This document shows positions 11,031-22,869 of a stretch of 64,000 nt of DNA, piece by piece. The stretch lies in NCBI GenBank assembly GCA_017311185.1, contig JAESUZ010003505.1, positions 1,426,001 to 1,490,000 of the forward strand, written 5' to 3'. A program made the position numbers and the translations under genes. Below the pieces are notes generated by a model that was not told the origin of the DNA, did not search any database, and saw only the letters and a program-made list of their open reading frames with translations. Source of the DNA: Proteles cristata cristata (lineage: Eukaryota; Chordata; Mammalia; Carnivora; Hyaenidae). Within the stretch, counting starts at the first letter, position 1, and every line of letters starts with the position of its first letter.

Positions 11031-13492
11031 GAAGGAATTTTGCTATAAATAGAAACCAAAAAAAACCAAAAAACAAAAAACTATAGGTAGAAGGTTTTTA
11101 ACCCAAAAACTGTAGTCTCATTTTGTCATATTAAAAAATACTGTTGACTTTTAAATTTTTACTGAATCTTTATTATTCATTTCATAGCTACATTTGAAAA
11201 AAAGAAATCCCTTTGAGCTATGCACTTCATGTACATGCATGTGCATGCTAGGTTTTATCATTTGGTTATTCTCTTCTGAATTCTTCAGAAGAGTTTTAAG
11301 GTTTTCCTCTCTAGACCCTGCACATGCATTTAAATATTTAAATTTCATTTACAAGTGCAGATGCATATACATCACCCTTTACTTGATCCATAATAGAGAA
11401 ACTATGTATACTCAGAGGCCCTCAAACTCATCCATTAATTTTCTTTATAGATATTGCACTGTTATTTCAATCCCTAAACTACTAATTCATAACATACAAT
11501 ATTTTGCCCATGTTTTCTCAAGTGGCAATTCGTAAGTACAGAAACAGAAAGTAAGCACAGAAACAGATTTTTTCATATTTCCAGAGGTAGGTGTACCGGC
11601 AGTGAGCATCATGTGTACATGAAAAGAGTAAGTTGTAAAAATAAAATATGCGAGGTTGGATAATCATCTGTAATGTTAACAGTCCAATTGCTTGTCATGT
11701 AGAGGAAGGTTGTGCTTTAATTAAGCAAGAAGACATGACAGGGTGTGAATTATGGAGTAATAATTCTTGTCTAGTGTATTGTTAGACAAGAGGCCAAGGG
11801 CCAGGTATCACCACATACGCCATGCATAAATTATTACATTGTGATTTAGCTCTAGAACTTTGTAGAATAATTCTAAATTATTTTTCAAATAATTCTGCAA
11901 AACAATATAACGAATTTATTCAATTCTGTGTTAGAGACTATCTACTATAATGTGGTAAAATTAAGAAGTGAGAGGGAAACATTTATTTCAGTGAGGGTAA
12001 TATAACAAGACAATAGAGTCAAGTCGGCCTCATCATTTGTTACCCTCCGAACAATATTTTTACAGAGAAGATTCCTAGGAAGAGCATACGTTAATTTGGC
12101 ATTTACCCCTATGATTAGAAAACAAATAATGGGAGCCAAGTTTGGAGAAATGTTAACAGGGGTCCTTTCTGGCTTTTCTTTATCCTTTACAAAATGATGC
12201 TACCTAACACGTAAGTCTAACATAAACCTTTCAGAAAACAAATGCATCTCCCTGGAAGAACTTATCAAGGTATGGGGTGATTGTACAGAATTTTGGGTCC
12301 TTTTAAAATCAGTGCGATTTATAATGTTCACACACACCCCCCCCCAACATACTATTTTGAAGGGCCTCTTTGGTAAAGACATTAAAACAGATCTCTTATC
12401 ACAAGAAAACACATTGTTTGGAAAACTGCATTAAAAAAAGAAAACTCATTTCTTCCCATTCAAAATAAAAATGTTTGAGGGTGAGGATGTGATTGTGATA
12501 CAGAGAAAGTCTATTTGCTTTTCATCTGTAGAACCCCCTGGTTACCAGTGTTTCAAACACCTGCTTCCTTTTATATTTTGTGCTCCTAGTGCTAATAGTC
12601 TGTACTTGTTTAATGGTTGAGAGGTTAACAAGTTCGACTTTTTTTGTGAAGATGCAAGATGGATGTTGTATATTACAACTCGAAACCATTTGTTGTGTCT
12701 CCTGCTCTTTAAATTAATACATTTTATCAGCCAATTTGATCTCTTTCTGTAAGAATGGTAACCAGAGGTAGCTTAATAGGTAGATGAAATATAAAGTATG
12801 TTTGAAGAGGTCCAGATATACCTACCTGTCTAAAATACATCCCTTAATATCTTATCACAGAACCATGAATATTTACTTCTCTAGATTAGTGTTTGTGTCT
12901 CCCCCCCTTGTTGAACTAAAACCTCTTCCAAGTCAATGATAGAGAATCCTGTTATCAGTTATTAATCCTTTAATTTATCCATTTGATAAACCAATTGATT
13001 ATTTATCTCTATTTGCCTCAGTCCCTGACAGAAAGCAGAGAGGAAATGAGATTCAAGAAAGGAATGTTTTAATAGATATGAGACAAGAAAATATCCAGTG
13101 TGAAATGTAGGCAAGATTTTGGTGGGACAGGCCATTAGGTAATGAAAGGTGACTTGCAAGCATACTTTCTACAGAAGAATCCTAAGAACAGGAATTAAAT
13201 TTATAAATTCTTCAGACAGGAATGGACCATGTCTTATTTGGTGCCTAGTATGTGTCTTAAATAATTAAAAAAGTGGAAAAAGCCAAAGAGTTTTTACCTT
13301 CAGTACCTAACATTCTTACCCACTTCATAGCTTATATTAGCTCCAGAGGCCTATCATAACAATTAAATAAAACCATTTTTGCCCATGTTTGTTGGTTTCT
13401 GTTTTAACTGAATTCAGCAAGAGTAACTTTTCTACTAAAGAGCTTCAATTAATCCTTTTCTGGAAATATATCTCAGTAGGGCTTTACTTTTA
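11031..13492. other. Unique-looking non-coding DNA
   Basis: An A-rich patch (aaaccaaaaaaaacc, about 11055-11083) follows the SINE. A perfect hairpin lies at 11271-11293. C-rich runs occur near 12336-12348 and at 12901-12907. No interspersed repeat or gene recognised. The 113-codon frame at 11194-11535 has no domain and a composition like AT-rich random sequence. Confidence 0.5.
11271..11293. repeat. Perfect 10-bp inverted repeat with 3-nt loop
   Basis: 'ctcttctgaa' (11271-11280), loop 'ttc', then its exact complement 'ttcagaagag' (11284-11293). The potential DNA cruciform or RNA hairpin has no T-run after it that would suggest a Pol III terminator. Confidence 0.85.
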
Positions 13493-13509
13493 AAATCTTG
13501 CTATGGGAG

Positions 13510-13740
13510 GGCTGCCTGAGTGTCTCAGTCGGTTAAGCATCTGACTTTGGCTCAGGTCATGATCTCACAGTTGGTGGGCTCGAGCCCCGTGTCGGGCTCT
13601 GTGCTGACCATTCAGAGCCTGGAGCCTGCTTCAGATTCTGTGTCTGCCTCTCTCTCTGACCCTCCCCTGCTTACACACACACACACACTCTCTCTCTCTC
13701 TCTCAGAAATAAATAAAACATTAAAAAAAAATTTTTTTTT
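13510..13740 (+). mobile_element. SINEC_Fc-type SINE with internal (CA)n
   Basis: Felid SINE with head 'ggctgcctgagtgtctcagt' (mutated), 'gctgaccattcagagcctgg', a CT-rich part in which a (CA)n of about 8 units has grown (near 13673-13688), and an A/T-rich tail. Target duplication of 17 bp with one mismatch: 13493-13509 (aaatcttgctatgggag) and 13741-13757 (aaatcttcctatgggag). A 90-codon frame here is a SINE artefact. Confidence 0.95.
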
Positions 13741-13757
13741 AAATCTTCCTATGGGAG

Positions 13758-16700
13758 ACCATGACTTTCTTTCAGTCCATCTCCAAGGTTAGTTGGGTCA
13801 GTTTGGGCAACTCATATAATGAGTAGCTTTTCAAAAGCATAACAGCCATTCATAGAATTATCTGTAGAGAACAATATTGTAAAATTATGCCATTAGCTTG
13901 CAACAAGGGTAAATGAAGAGCACATACGAATTTGTAGAAAAAGTGATCAATTACATGTTTTAATGTGTATACTGTTTTGTCATTGACTTTGGCTTTATCT
14001 TCTGCTACATAGACTTAATTGTCTTAAGATATTCTAGGATGTAATAATTGTGAATATAATCGTCTCACCACTTGGTTGTCATTAGGGTCTCCAAGCTTAT
14101 TCAGACAGGCACCACAGCTACAATTCAGCTGGTTTTACCACTCAGTAGGATGGTCAAAACTGCTTCCTATAGGTTTGCATTTATTGGGATAAATTATTAG
14201 TACTTTGTGAGTCTCAGTGTTAGGGTCTCTGCATCATTGACTCACCAATGTTTACAACAATGTGGCAGGACTAGGTGTTCATTTAGAGATTAAGACACAG
14301 GTCATAGAGTTCCTCATTAAGTAAGCAATGGATCCTGTCTTTTAACCCAAGACGATGATTTGAAAGCCAAAATTATTTCCAGTGAACCATATTGTCTCCA
14401 GCTGAAGTCAGAGTCAGCTTTTTTTAGTTGAATTTAGCCATCACTAAGACCTTCTAAAGAAATAAAGAAACCCATTTTCCCAGTCACCAAACCAGGATTA
14501 TTAAATTCCTTCCAGTGACTCTTTTAGGACCTTTCTCCTCATGTGTTGCTCTGTATCTCCTTTCCGGGACGCTAACACGTGTTCAGAGGTGCAACAGCAG
14601 AAGTAAGTCGTGAAGTCACAGGCATGAGCACTGACCTCATCACATCCAGACCCAACAGTCAGTTCAACAGAAAGAACCCTGTGGTTATAGACACAGACCA
14701 TAGCCTCCCTTACTTTCACCCACATTTGGTTTTAGTCCATTTAGATGAATTGGTGTCACACATTGTGCATTGAGGGGGGGGTGGGCTGATTATTCCTGCC
14801 GTAATCTTTTGTTGAAAAAACATATGGATGTGTTCATTAAGGACAGATAGAAAGGAAGACACAGAGGCAGTATCAAAGTGTTTTTGCATGCGCCGGAGCT
14901 CATCCCTTTCCATTAGGCATACCTACATGTTTTTTGTAACTCATCAACTTGACTCCTATCTTATTTCTCAACATGACTTTTCCTGCCTTTTGTTTCAATT
15001 TTCTTCACCAGAGTTGCTGTTTCTGAGGTCTTTGACTTAAAAGCAGCAGCATGGGCTTATCTTCCTAATTTTGCTCCTGTATAGGCAGTTACTTTTGATA
15101 TTGACAACCTCGGGCTGTATCCATCTTTGATTCACTCCAACATAGGCACTCCGTGGAAAGGACATGAGTCCTCATTTGTGACAAGGTCATTCATCATATA
15201 AGTTGTCGAGGCTCCTTGTTACTACATTTGGATTTAAAGTGGAATGTGTGTATCAATCAAGACCAAAGTAGAGAAAGGAATGCTCATTATCTCACACTAC
15301 AATGGTATCATTTTATCGTTTAGAATGAGAATTACTAAGGACATACCCCAGCTTTATTTTCTCAAGCCTCTGCTTCATGGAACAGAAAGTAAAGTTAAGA
15401 AGAAATAAAGTCTACAGTTGCTAGAAATTTCTGGTTTGTTTCCCAAATGGAAAAAAAAAATCATATCTTTTAAAATCATGGCATATAATATAACCAAGAA
15501 AAAAAAAACACTGAAAAAAATTAAGAAACTAAAAATAGCTCAGTGGCAGTTTAATAACTGACAAGACTTATTCCATCTGCTGGAAAGAATTTAACACCTT
15601 TACCTGCCGCCACTCACATGACAGAGATTTAGAGTTCACAGCTGAAAGCTAACATCTGATGTGGAAGTATGTGATCCGAATTCATCTGTAGATGCATTTC
15701 TCTGCTTAATAAGTGTTACACTGTTTGTTTAAAGGAAGTAAAAATCCCCACGTTTTCAAGTGTAAGAAAAATAAGACACAAAGGACAGGAAAGCGTGGAA
15801 ATACTGGGGTACAAAGAGCATTAGGACACCTTGAAGGTAATCAGATCTGCACCTGGTACTCGGTGAACTCTAGGTCAGATGTTCTTCGCACAGAAATACT
15901 TTGAAAGAGAAGAGGTTGGTTGGAATCCTATATAATCAGCCACTGTCAAAGCTTAAAAGAGAAAAATCTCTCCCCCATGAAAGCGAGAGCAGAGACAACC
16001 TAGGCCCTTGAATCCTTATCTCTTGGATTCCTCTCCCGGCTCCCCATAATTCAAAACAGGCAGCCAGCAGGCTGTGCAGATGGAGATGCAACCACCTGAG
16101 TCTGCACGGAGCATTATAGATCTGGCTAGTTGTCTAGTTAACAGTCAGCTATTTTTGGATAATACCCACAGTTGTTTTACAAAAATGCAAAAAAAAATTT
16201 CTTGAAAAGATGGATTTATCCTGCGTTCAGTATATAATAATATTTGTACGGGTTGGGGCTTGGGCCTGCACCATTTTCCTCATGTTTAGACCTCTCACTG
16301 ATTACCCAAACTGACTTCCTTTGCAAAGGGCAACAAAGAGACTCTGTTGAAGTGATATGTTATTGTGGGCTGTAGTAGTGACATATAACAAAATTTTAGG
16401 TCCCAAAAGCAATGTTTTAGGCCCTGATTTTTATTTGCATGTAATTTTGTTTGTTTTTGGCTTTGAACGAGCAGATGGCAGAGAGGCTCTGAGACTTCCT
16501 GGCAAGTCATCCTAACACAGGCACCAAAGGAGGATCTAGGTACAAAGGAGGCACTGTGTTAAGTATGTGCTCATCAAAGTGATGACCGGGATGCCTCAGC
16601 TAGCAGGCAGCATTGGGGAACATTCTGCAGTTAATGGAATTGGGGGTTTAATGAGGCTTGATTCATTTACGTAGGGAAGCCATGTGGGGAAAGAAAACAA

Positions 16701-17129
16701 CCCTATATTGACAGGTACATTCCTTAGAAAGCCCTTTATTACAGATGAAGTTCTATTGGCAGATTATTAAGCTGTCTTTCAAACTATCAATCAGTTAGCT
16801 CATCACAAATCTTAAATCTAGATTGAAGATTTTTTTACAAGACCAACAATCACGACAGCCAGTTTGACAAAAGCAACATTGCGGTCATCTGTGCTACTTT
16901 TAACAAAAAAGGAAGAGATAACAATGTATCATTTATTGGTGCCTATTACTTACTGTATAATGTAGCATATCCCTAGTGATTTGCATATGTGTATGGGTGT
17001 GTATATAATTATCACATATATATACAATACATGTAGTTACACACATACATATATATAAAATCACATAATCTTGCTTTCTCAAGTTGCTTATAATACAGTA
17101 GATGAATCGATGCAAAGTAACATAGTTTT
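13758..17129. other. SINE-free unique-looking DNA
   Basis: No SINE, L2 or LTR recognised over 3.4 kb. A G8 run lies near 14774-14781. A-rich runs lie near 15452 and 15499. A TA/CA-rich patch (about 16985-17060, alternating tatata and acacaca) precedes the L2-like segment. No credible exon. Confidence 0.45.
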
Positions 17130-17560
17130 GTAAGAAAACCAAAAATAACATGCATTGAGAGTTCAAGAGGGAGAAAACATATTTGGGTGGAGAAATGAGA
17201 AAGATTTTCATGGATAAAAAAATTGTGAAATCTGCCCTCAGAAGATGGATTCCATGTCACATGGTAAAGAAGGAAGGGCATTCCAACAGAAAATGACATG
17301 AACAAAGGACTCACCATGGAAATTCACCAAACTTATTTAATAAGTAACGGTTAAGCCAGTCTTGGGGACCATGAGGATTGTGGCTGGGAGGTGGTTAGAG
17401 CAGAGCTAGAAAGTAGGCAGCAGCGATTCCCAGAGGGCTGTGAACGGCAGGACAACAGGACTACCATCATGATTTTTATTTAAGCAGTGGACAATTTGAA
17501 GGAGTTTCTAATTGTCCCAATGCAATCTATGTCTGACGTTTTTATTCCAAGACTAACCTG
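17130..17560 (-). mobile_element. Degraded L2 LINE, antisense
   Basis: Antisense L2 word order is visible: 'gggcattccaacagaaaatg', 'acatgaacaaaggac', 'ctgggaggtggttagagcag', 'gatttttatttaagcagtgg', 'caatttgaaggagttt'. These correspond to 'gcattccaggcagagggaac / gtgcaaagg / ..tggagc / attttaagcagg'. Strongly diverged and with soft boundaries. Confidence 0.5.
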
Positions 17561-18299
17561 AAACCTCCAGGAAACTAAAATGTTAATTGTATGAGATGAG
17601 GGGCTACTCTCTTCTCTCATTTTTTTTTTAACCTTTCCAAAGGCATTATCAAGGTCATGGGCTTTGTTAAGATTTTAGGAGGTCATCTTTCAGGTACAAG
17701 CCAGGGTATCTCTTGGTTGCCAGTGAGCACTTCCCAGTTTCTCCTACTTCACATTTCAAGTTCAGCTCAGTGACAGTTGTTTGGACAATTGTCTCACTGA
17801 GATGCCAGTAAATTAGGGCAATGATGTCCTTGGTCTTATCTCAGACACCATTTTTTGTTGCTTTTTATACTGATGCTATTTAAAAGGAAAAAAAAATCCT
17901 CCTAATCTTACACCTAGTTCTTCACAGTTCAGTTATTTGCAGAATATCCAGACCACTGGTGATTTTTTTTTAATTGTGTGCTTTTTAAACTTTTGAAAGT
18001 ATTAGTCCCGTAAAAATGGTTTTCTTTCTTATAGTCTTACTCTTTTTTCATTCAGTAAAATATAAATGAAAAACAGTTTTTCCAGGATAACATGATTGTA
18101 GGAAAAGAACTCTGATTGTTTTAGTCATAAATCCATCATATCCATGGACGTTAAGAAGTTTGAGTCAGCCCATTACAAAAATTGAGTACATACATTGTGC
18201 TAAATCTAAAAAACAAGAGGAGAGGCTGAAGTGGCCATTCAGAAATCAGACCAATTATTTACATTTATGGTTTTAAATCTGCTTAGCCGGCCAAAATCA
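17561..18299. other. Unique-looking non-coding DNA
   Basis: T-run at about 17621-17629 and A-run near 17889. No repeat family recognised. Confidence 0.45.
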
Positions 18300-20500
18300 A
18301 GCAAATTTTAACCCAAACACATAGTCCAAAAGGGATCCTACCACATGGCCAAGTGACATCAATTCATAAAATTTTGTCGCATTACCTTTTGCCCTTTGCC
18401 CTACTCATTCTTTGTGGATCTTGGTGAGAACAGACCAAAACCTATGTGATAATAAGTATCAAGCAAGATTTGTTGGATCTTGATGAGTTCAACACTAGTA
18501 ACGTAGACGAGACTGTTCGGATTTCTCTTCCTTGCGGAGGGAGAATATTGCCCCTGATCGCAGTCTCTTAATGAGCAAAAAGCAGAGCAGTTGTGATCTC
18601 TGGTGTCTGTCGCCTCATCATCTGTGCCAGAGAGACCTGTCCTGGGAAATATGTGATGACATACCAAATATCTAAGTATTCCTCGCTGAGCTCCTCTGTG
18701 CCAGAGGACTTGGTCCTTGGCCAAGGTGTGGGACTGTCCTTATTTCACACATCAGAGAAGCAAGCACATGGATGTAAAACTCTCCCAAACAAAGGGTGCA
18801 TGGGGGCAGAATTGCTAAGGTCTTCTCCCAAATGCTTTCTTGCTCAAGAAATAACTGATTCTCTTCTGCTGATTTGTCCTGGTGGAATAGAAGTGTTACT
18901 TACTGCCCTTCTTCTCAGTGGCATGGGAAAGGAGAAGAGCAGCTACGATGTGACCAGGGAGGAAAAGGCAGCCCCGTTTCATTTTGGTTTGGTTCATTAC
19001 TGATCAATTTCAGTATTATTTCTTTAGCAAAGAAATGCATTTCTCTGGTTTCTTTATTTCATCAAAACAATGTAGTTTACCACTCCATTTCTAAACACCC
19101 AGCGGGCTCCTATAAAGTAAGTGTTGTTGCAAGGGTGAAATTGCATACTGCGTGCTTCAAGGTGGCCTGTGCAGCCACCAGGAGTAACAGGAATGATTAA
19201 ACCCTGTCGGACAGGGTTAGGTTTAGAGCTTTCTTGCTTCATGACAGGCTGTGACAGTCAAGTGGCACCGAAGCAGAACAAAGTATAGTGGCAGTTTGCT
19301 GTGAGCAATGCAACTGTCAAAACTGCTGTATGAAAGCAAATGTTGGGGATAACAACCAGCAAAGTTTGCAACCTGGCTTCTCAAATGCTAATGGCCAGGA
19401 TGTCTTCCACAGGAAGCTCCAGGTTGTTGCCCCTGTCGCGGGCATTTCGCTGTTATCATCAGGACCGCCATATCTTTCTGCGCTCTGGGAATTGTCAACC
19501 CTCCATGTGATCATAGAGCCTACCTTCCTTTGGAAAAGCGATCACCAAACATCACAAAACCCACACGGAGTGCTAATGCTCCTCCACGAATATGTAATCC
19601 ACATGTAATTGATCATGTTTTGTGTCTGGAGCCATCGGATGCAGACCACAAAGAGAAAGCCCGTCAGTGTGTGAAATCTAGTTCCAATTATGTTGTCGTA
19701 AGAACAGGTCACAGCACAGATGTAAACCTGCCATCACAAATAGGGTGAAATACTTCACACTCCAAGCTACAACAGTGAACTTAGCATTCACCGGTTTCTT
19801 GATAAGTTGGAAAAAAAAATTGCTTTACACCCATGTGGTTTCACAGGTTTTTATTAGAAGCCACAATAGACACTTTTCACCAGCAGTAAATGAGAAAGCT
19901 TTCAACATTGTAACAACATGAGGAGAATTTCTCAGCCTCTGTTGTCTTATGGGAATTCTCCCATTGAGTTTCCATAGGCTGAAGGGAATGAGAAGGTTGC
20001 CCATTGTCTCTGTGTCACACAGACTCCATTTTAGCATTGTGCTCTGTCATATTTTTCATGTTTGAGGGAGTCTGGTGGAGAAGGCGTAATTTAAGTCAGC
20101 GGTCCTCAGGGTGCTAGGTATCTACCTCTGATGAGGTCAGATCGTCCAGGTGTTAATATCAACTAGGAATCCCCAGATCCGAAGATCCATCTTTCTCGCT
20201 GAGAAATATAATCCGAAAGACCTCGCCTGGGCATTGCTATAGGCTTTAACAAGCCAGGGCACTCAGCACAATAATGTTTGGAGTAAGCAAAAAGCTTACC
20301 ACTTACATCTCGTTAGTAAAAAGTAATGACTACGAATTTATAAAACACCTCTCGAATGAAAGACCATCTACACTTACTTGTGTACCTAAAAGAATTCATA
20401 AGACCTGTGGTTTAGAAGTTTCATCTCCTTACCTGCAGCTGAAGAGGCAAACAAAATCATTCCACTTTCACTGTTAGGAAGGAGAACATATTTTTTAAAA
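18300..20500. other. Repeat-free, less AT-rich island (candidate conserved non-coding region)
   Basis: About 2.2 kb with no recognised SINE or LINE in a window that averages one SINE per 2.5 kb. By eye it is less AT-rich than its flanks and keeps scattered CpGs (for example 19437-19450 and around 20165-20230). Open frames of 136, 108 and 106 codons overlap in different frames without domains, splice-flanked exons or family resemblance, so they do not argue for a gene. A weak MIR-like patch ('ccttatttcacacatcagag', about 18737-18760) may be present. Enhancer function is inference. Confidence 0.3.
19200..19218. repeat. Perfect 8-bp hairpin
   Basis: 'aaccctgt', loop 'cgg', 'acagggtt'. The arms are fully complementary. 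It lies inside the repeat-free island; no functional RNA family is recognised around it. Confidence 0.85.
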
Positions 20501-21786
20501 GGGTAGTAAATTAGCTTGTGCTGGAAGCATCTATTTTCTTGCCTTCATCACTGCCAACTCCCTGTTTTCTTTGATCTATGATTTGCAAGCTACTATTATT
20601 ATTTATGTGTTCTACAATTACGACCAGTGACACCGCCCCTTCTCCAGCCCTCAGCCACAAATATGAAAGGAATAAATGTTGTTTATTGTGACAGTCTGCC
20701 TTTTGTCTGCGAAACAATGACAAAGTATGCCACTGACAGCTTGCTGCTGCTGTTACTACCGCTCCCTAGCCTGCCTCTCTAGTGTCCTCCAGAATGTGGC
20801 AATAGATGGACTTGAATAAAAATGCCTGGTGAGAATCTTTTACATTCATCTACCTCCCAATGAGCTCCTATGGGGACATAGCCCGGATGAAGAACAGAAA
20901 GCCCCACAGGATGAGGACATTTTAAAGATTTTGTACATCTTTTGAGGGAGGGAAGAAGGAGGCTTTCTAGCGTAACAAGGATCTCTAACCACTAACGTAC
21001 TTAACTTTTTAAATGTATTTAATTTTAAAATCACACAGTCTACAGATAATGCGAAGAGGGAATGCAGATCAGAGTCGTTTATGAATTTTTGGAACGATTT
21101 TCATTTCCTCAGCCTGGGAACTTGTAGCGGAAGAGCAGACACACAGAATGATCGGAAGGGCCAAAGCATTGGAGGTTTTCCAACGGGGCTGCACTAATTA
21201 GCTTTTGAGGCTGTGTTAAAAGGATATGTTTACTGGATGATTGCGCTTTACGAAACAGAACAGATTAAGAGTGAAAGAGTCACTATAAGTTTTGTGTGTC
21301 CAACTTTGAGCTAAGCACAGGTTTGTGAATAGTTGACAGCTGGCCTGTGTTCCACTGGTGATGTCATTAGTCAGGGAGGAGACCAACAGCCAGCACCTAG
21401 CTATGGTCTCAGAGAGGTTGCATTCAGGGATATGCGGTCCAGTTTCCTCTTGTTTTTAGTGTTTTGTCAAAAAAAATATTCACCACCCTCAGGAATTCCA
21501 CTCTTCAAAACGTATTTCTTTTTCCTAAACCAACTGTGTTTTCTACCAAGTTTCTATTTTAGGAGAAAACATTAAAAAATCAATCACAATTCTATTGTTA
21601 AAACAAAGCTCATAACTTGCAAAGATTGTTTAAATGTTTTATCTTGTTTTCATTGTTTGAAATAAAATTTTGTAGCCGCAGCTCTGAAATATCTGAAATA
21701 TAGTTTGAGTATTTAAAGTGCACTACAGATAGAGTAGCCGTGCAGAATTGCAGGAAATGACTGGATAATACAAAATGACTTAGAAG
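20501..21786. other. Unique-looking non-coding DNA
   Basis: Continuation of the SINE-free stretch. A 'gctgctgctg' run lies near 20742. No repeat family or exon recognised. Confidence 0.45.
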
Positions 21787-21798
21787 AAAGCCGATTAA

Positions 21799-22012
21799 GG
21801 GGCACCTGCGTGGCTCAGTTGGTTAAGCGTCCGACTTCAGCTCAGGTCATGATCTCACGGTTCGTGGGTTCGAGCCCCACATCGGGCTCTGTGCTGACAG
21901 CTCAGAGCCTGGAGCCTGCTTCGGATTCTGTGTCTGCCTCTCTCTCTGACCCTCCCCTGCTCACACTGCCTCTCTCTCTCAGAAATAAAACATAAAAACC
22001 AAAAATTTTTTT
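21799..22012 (+). mobile_element. SINEC_Fc-type SINE
   Basis: Very consensus-like felid SINE: 'ggggcacctgcgtggctcag', 'cggttcgtgggttcgagccc', 'gctgacagctcagagcctgg', CT-rich stretch, shortened 'agaaataaaacataaaaacc' tail. Probable target duplication 'aaagccgattaa' (21787-21798) and 'aaagcttagttaa' (about 22013-22025), imperfect. Retained CpGs suggest a fairly young copy. Confidence 0.95.
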
Positions 22013-22039
22013 AAAAGCTTAGTTAAAAAGGCAGAAGTG

Positions 22040-22620
22040 TGATAAGGAAAAGGAAAAAACTAAGCAATATATAATATTAGTTAACAATTTGTTCAAGGAA
22101 GGAATGGAATTAAATCAGTCATGTGACAATAAACATGAGTGTTAATGTTCCAACAAAGAGCCAAAGTCTTTCCGATTGAGATGAAAGACAAACTCCAACT
22201 GATTATAAAGACACATCTAATATTTTTTAATGTTTGAAAATATAATCATAAATAAGATGTGCCTGGAAAAAGTAGGACAAAAACAAAATTGAGGTTACTT
22301 TATCAATATCACCTAATGTGGAATTTCAGGCTATTCCCATTAAACAGAACAAAAGGGTGCTTGTGGAAGGAAGTATAAAACTTTGAATTTACAGGAAAAT
22401 GAAGAATTATAAACCTTTTTTCGTAACCAGCTACGTATCTGTGGAATGCATAATACAAAAAGTCCCAGAAATACATTAGGCTAAAATCAAATGATGATGG
22501 AGATTTGGCTTGCAAAATTCTGAACGAATTATAATTAAGTAAAGGGGAAAACAAGGGTCTGAATGACACAAACAGCAGAAATTTATGTGTGGCTATGCAT
22601 ATGAATAGACCATAGATGGA
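22040..22620 (+). mobile_element. Decayed L1 ORF2-like fragment
   Basis: Word order recalls the endonuclease part of mammalian L1 ORF2 in sense direction: 'ttataaagacacatctaat', 'gaggttactttatcaatatc', 'ggaagtataaaactttgaat', 'aaatcaaatgatgatggaga'. Heavily diverged, with no usable frame. It may continue at about 22870-23290 beyond a MIR. Confidence 0.4.
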
Positions 22621-22639
22621 TAAAATGATAGATGTTTAA

Positions 22640-22855
22640 TAAACAATTACATCATGCTTCCTTCATGCCAAGTCCTATTCCAGAGTTTGACATATCAATT
22701 CATGTAATTCTCATAATCACCTTTTAAGGATGAGGAAACTGAGGCACCAGCTGGACAGGTAGGCTTTTCAGGGCTCCCCGGCAGAGGGTAGTGGACCAGG
22801 ATTTAACCCAGCTGGTCTGGCTCTGGGGCCTACATGTGCCTACACAGCATCGTGC
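22640..22855 (-). mobile_element. MIR SINE, antisense
   Basis: Antisense MIR layout: 'catgccaagtcctattcc', 'atcaattcatgtaattctca', 'taatcaccttttaaggatga', 'ggaaactgaggcacc', then 'aggatttaacccagctggtc' and 'tggctctggggcc'. Ancient mammal-wide element; the diagnostic 'gatgaggaaactgaggca' core is intact. Confidence 0.9.
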
Positions 22856-22869
22856 CTACAGGGAATGTA

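Noticed and set aside
13520..13792. 90-codon frame beginning MSQSVKHLTLAQVM
   Set aside because: It translates the felid SINE. Near-identical peptides appear from several other SINE copies (1131, 21810, 52966, 58181).
18737..18760. MIR-like words 'ccttatttcacacatcagag'
   Set aside because: Only one short stretch fits and the expected 'gaggaaactgaggca' core is absent, so no MIR was called.
18593..19003. Longest open frame (136 codons, plus strand) as a gene
   Set aside because: This length is expected by chance in 64 kb of six-frame mammalian DNA. The translation has no domain, no splice-flanked exon structure is visible, and other frames of similar size overlap it.
19288..19748. Two successive plus-strand frames (106 and 72 codons) as a frameshifted pseudogene
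   Set aside because: Neither translation resembles a family I know. The cysteine-rich start is not a recognisable motif, and there is no poly-A tail or target duplication as in a retrocopy.
21799..22012. tRNA gene calls in SINE heads
   Set aside because: A-box and B-box are present, but the sequence lacks a full cloverleaf and continues into the SINE body. These are tRNA-derived retroposons, not tRNA genes.
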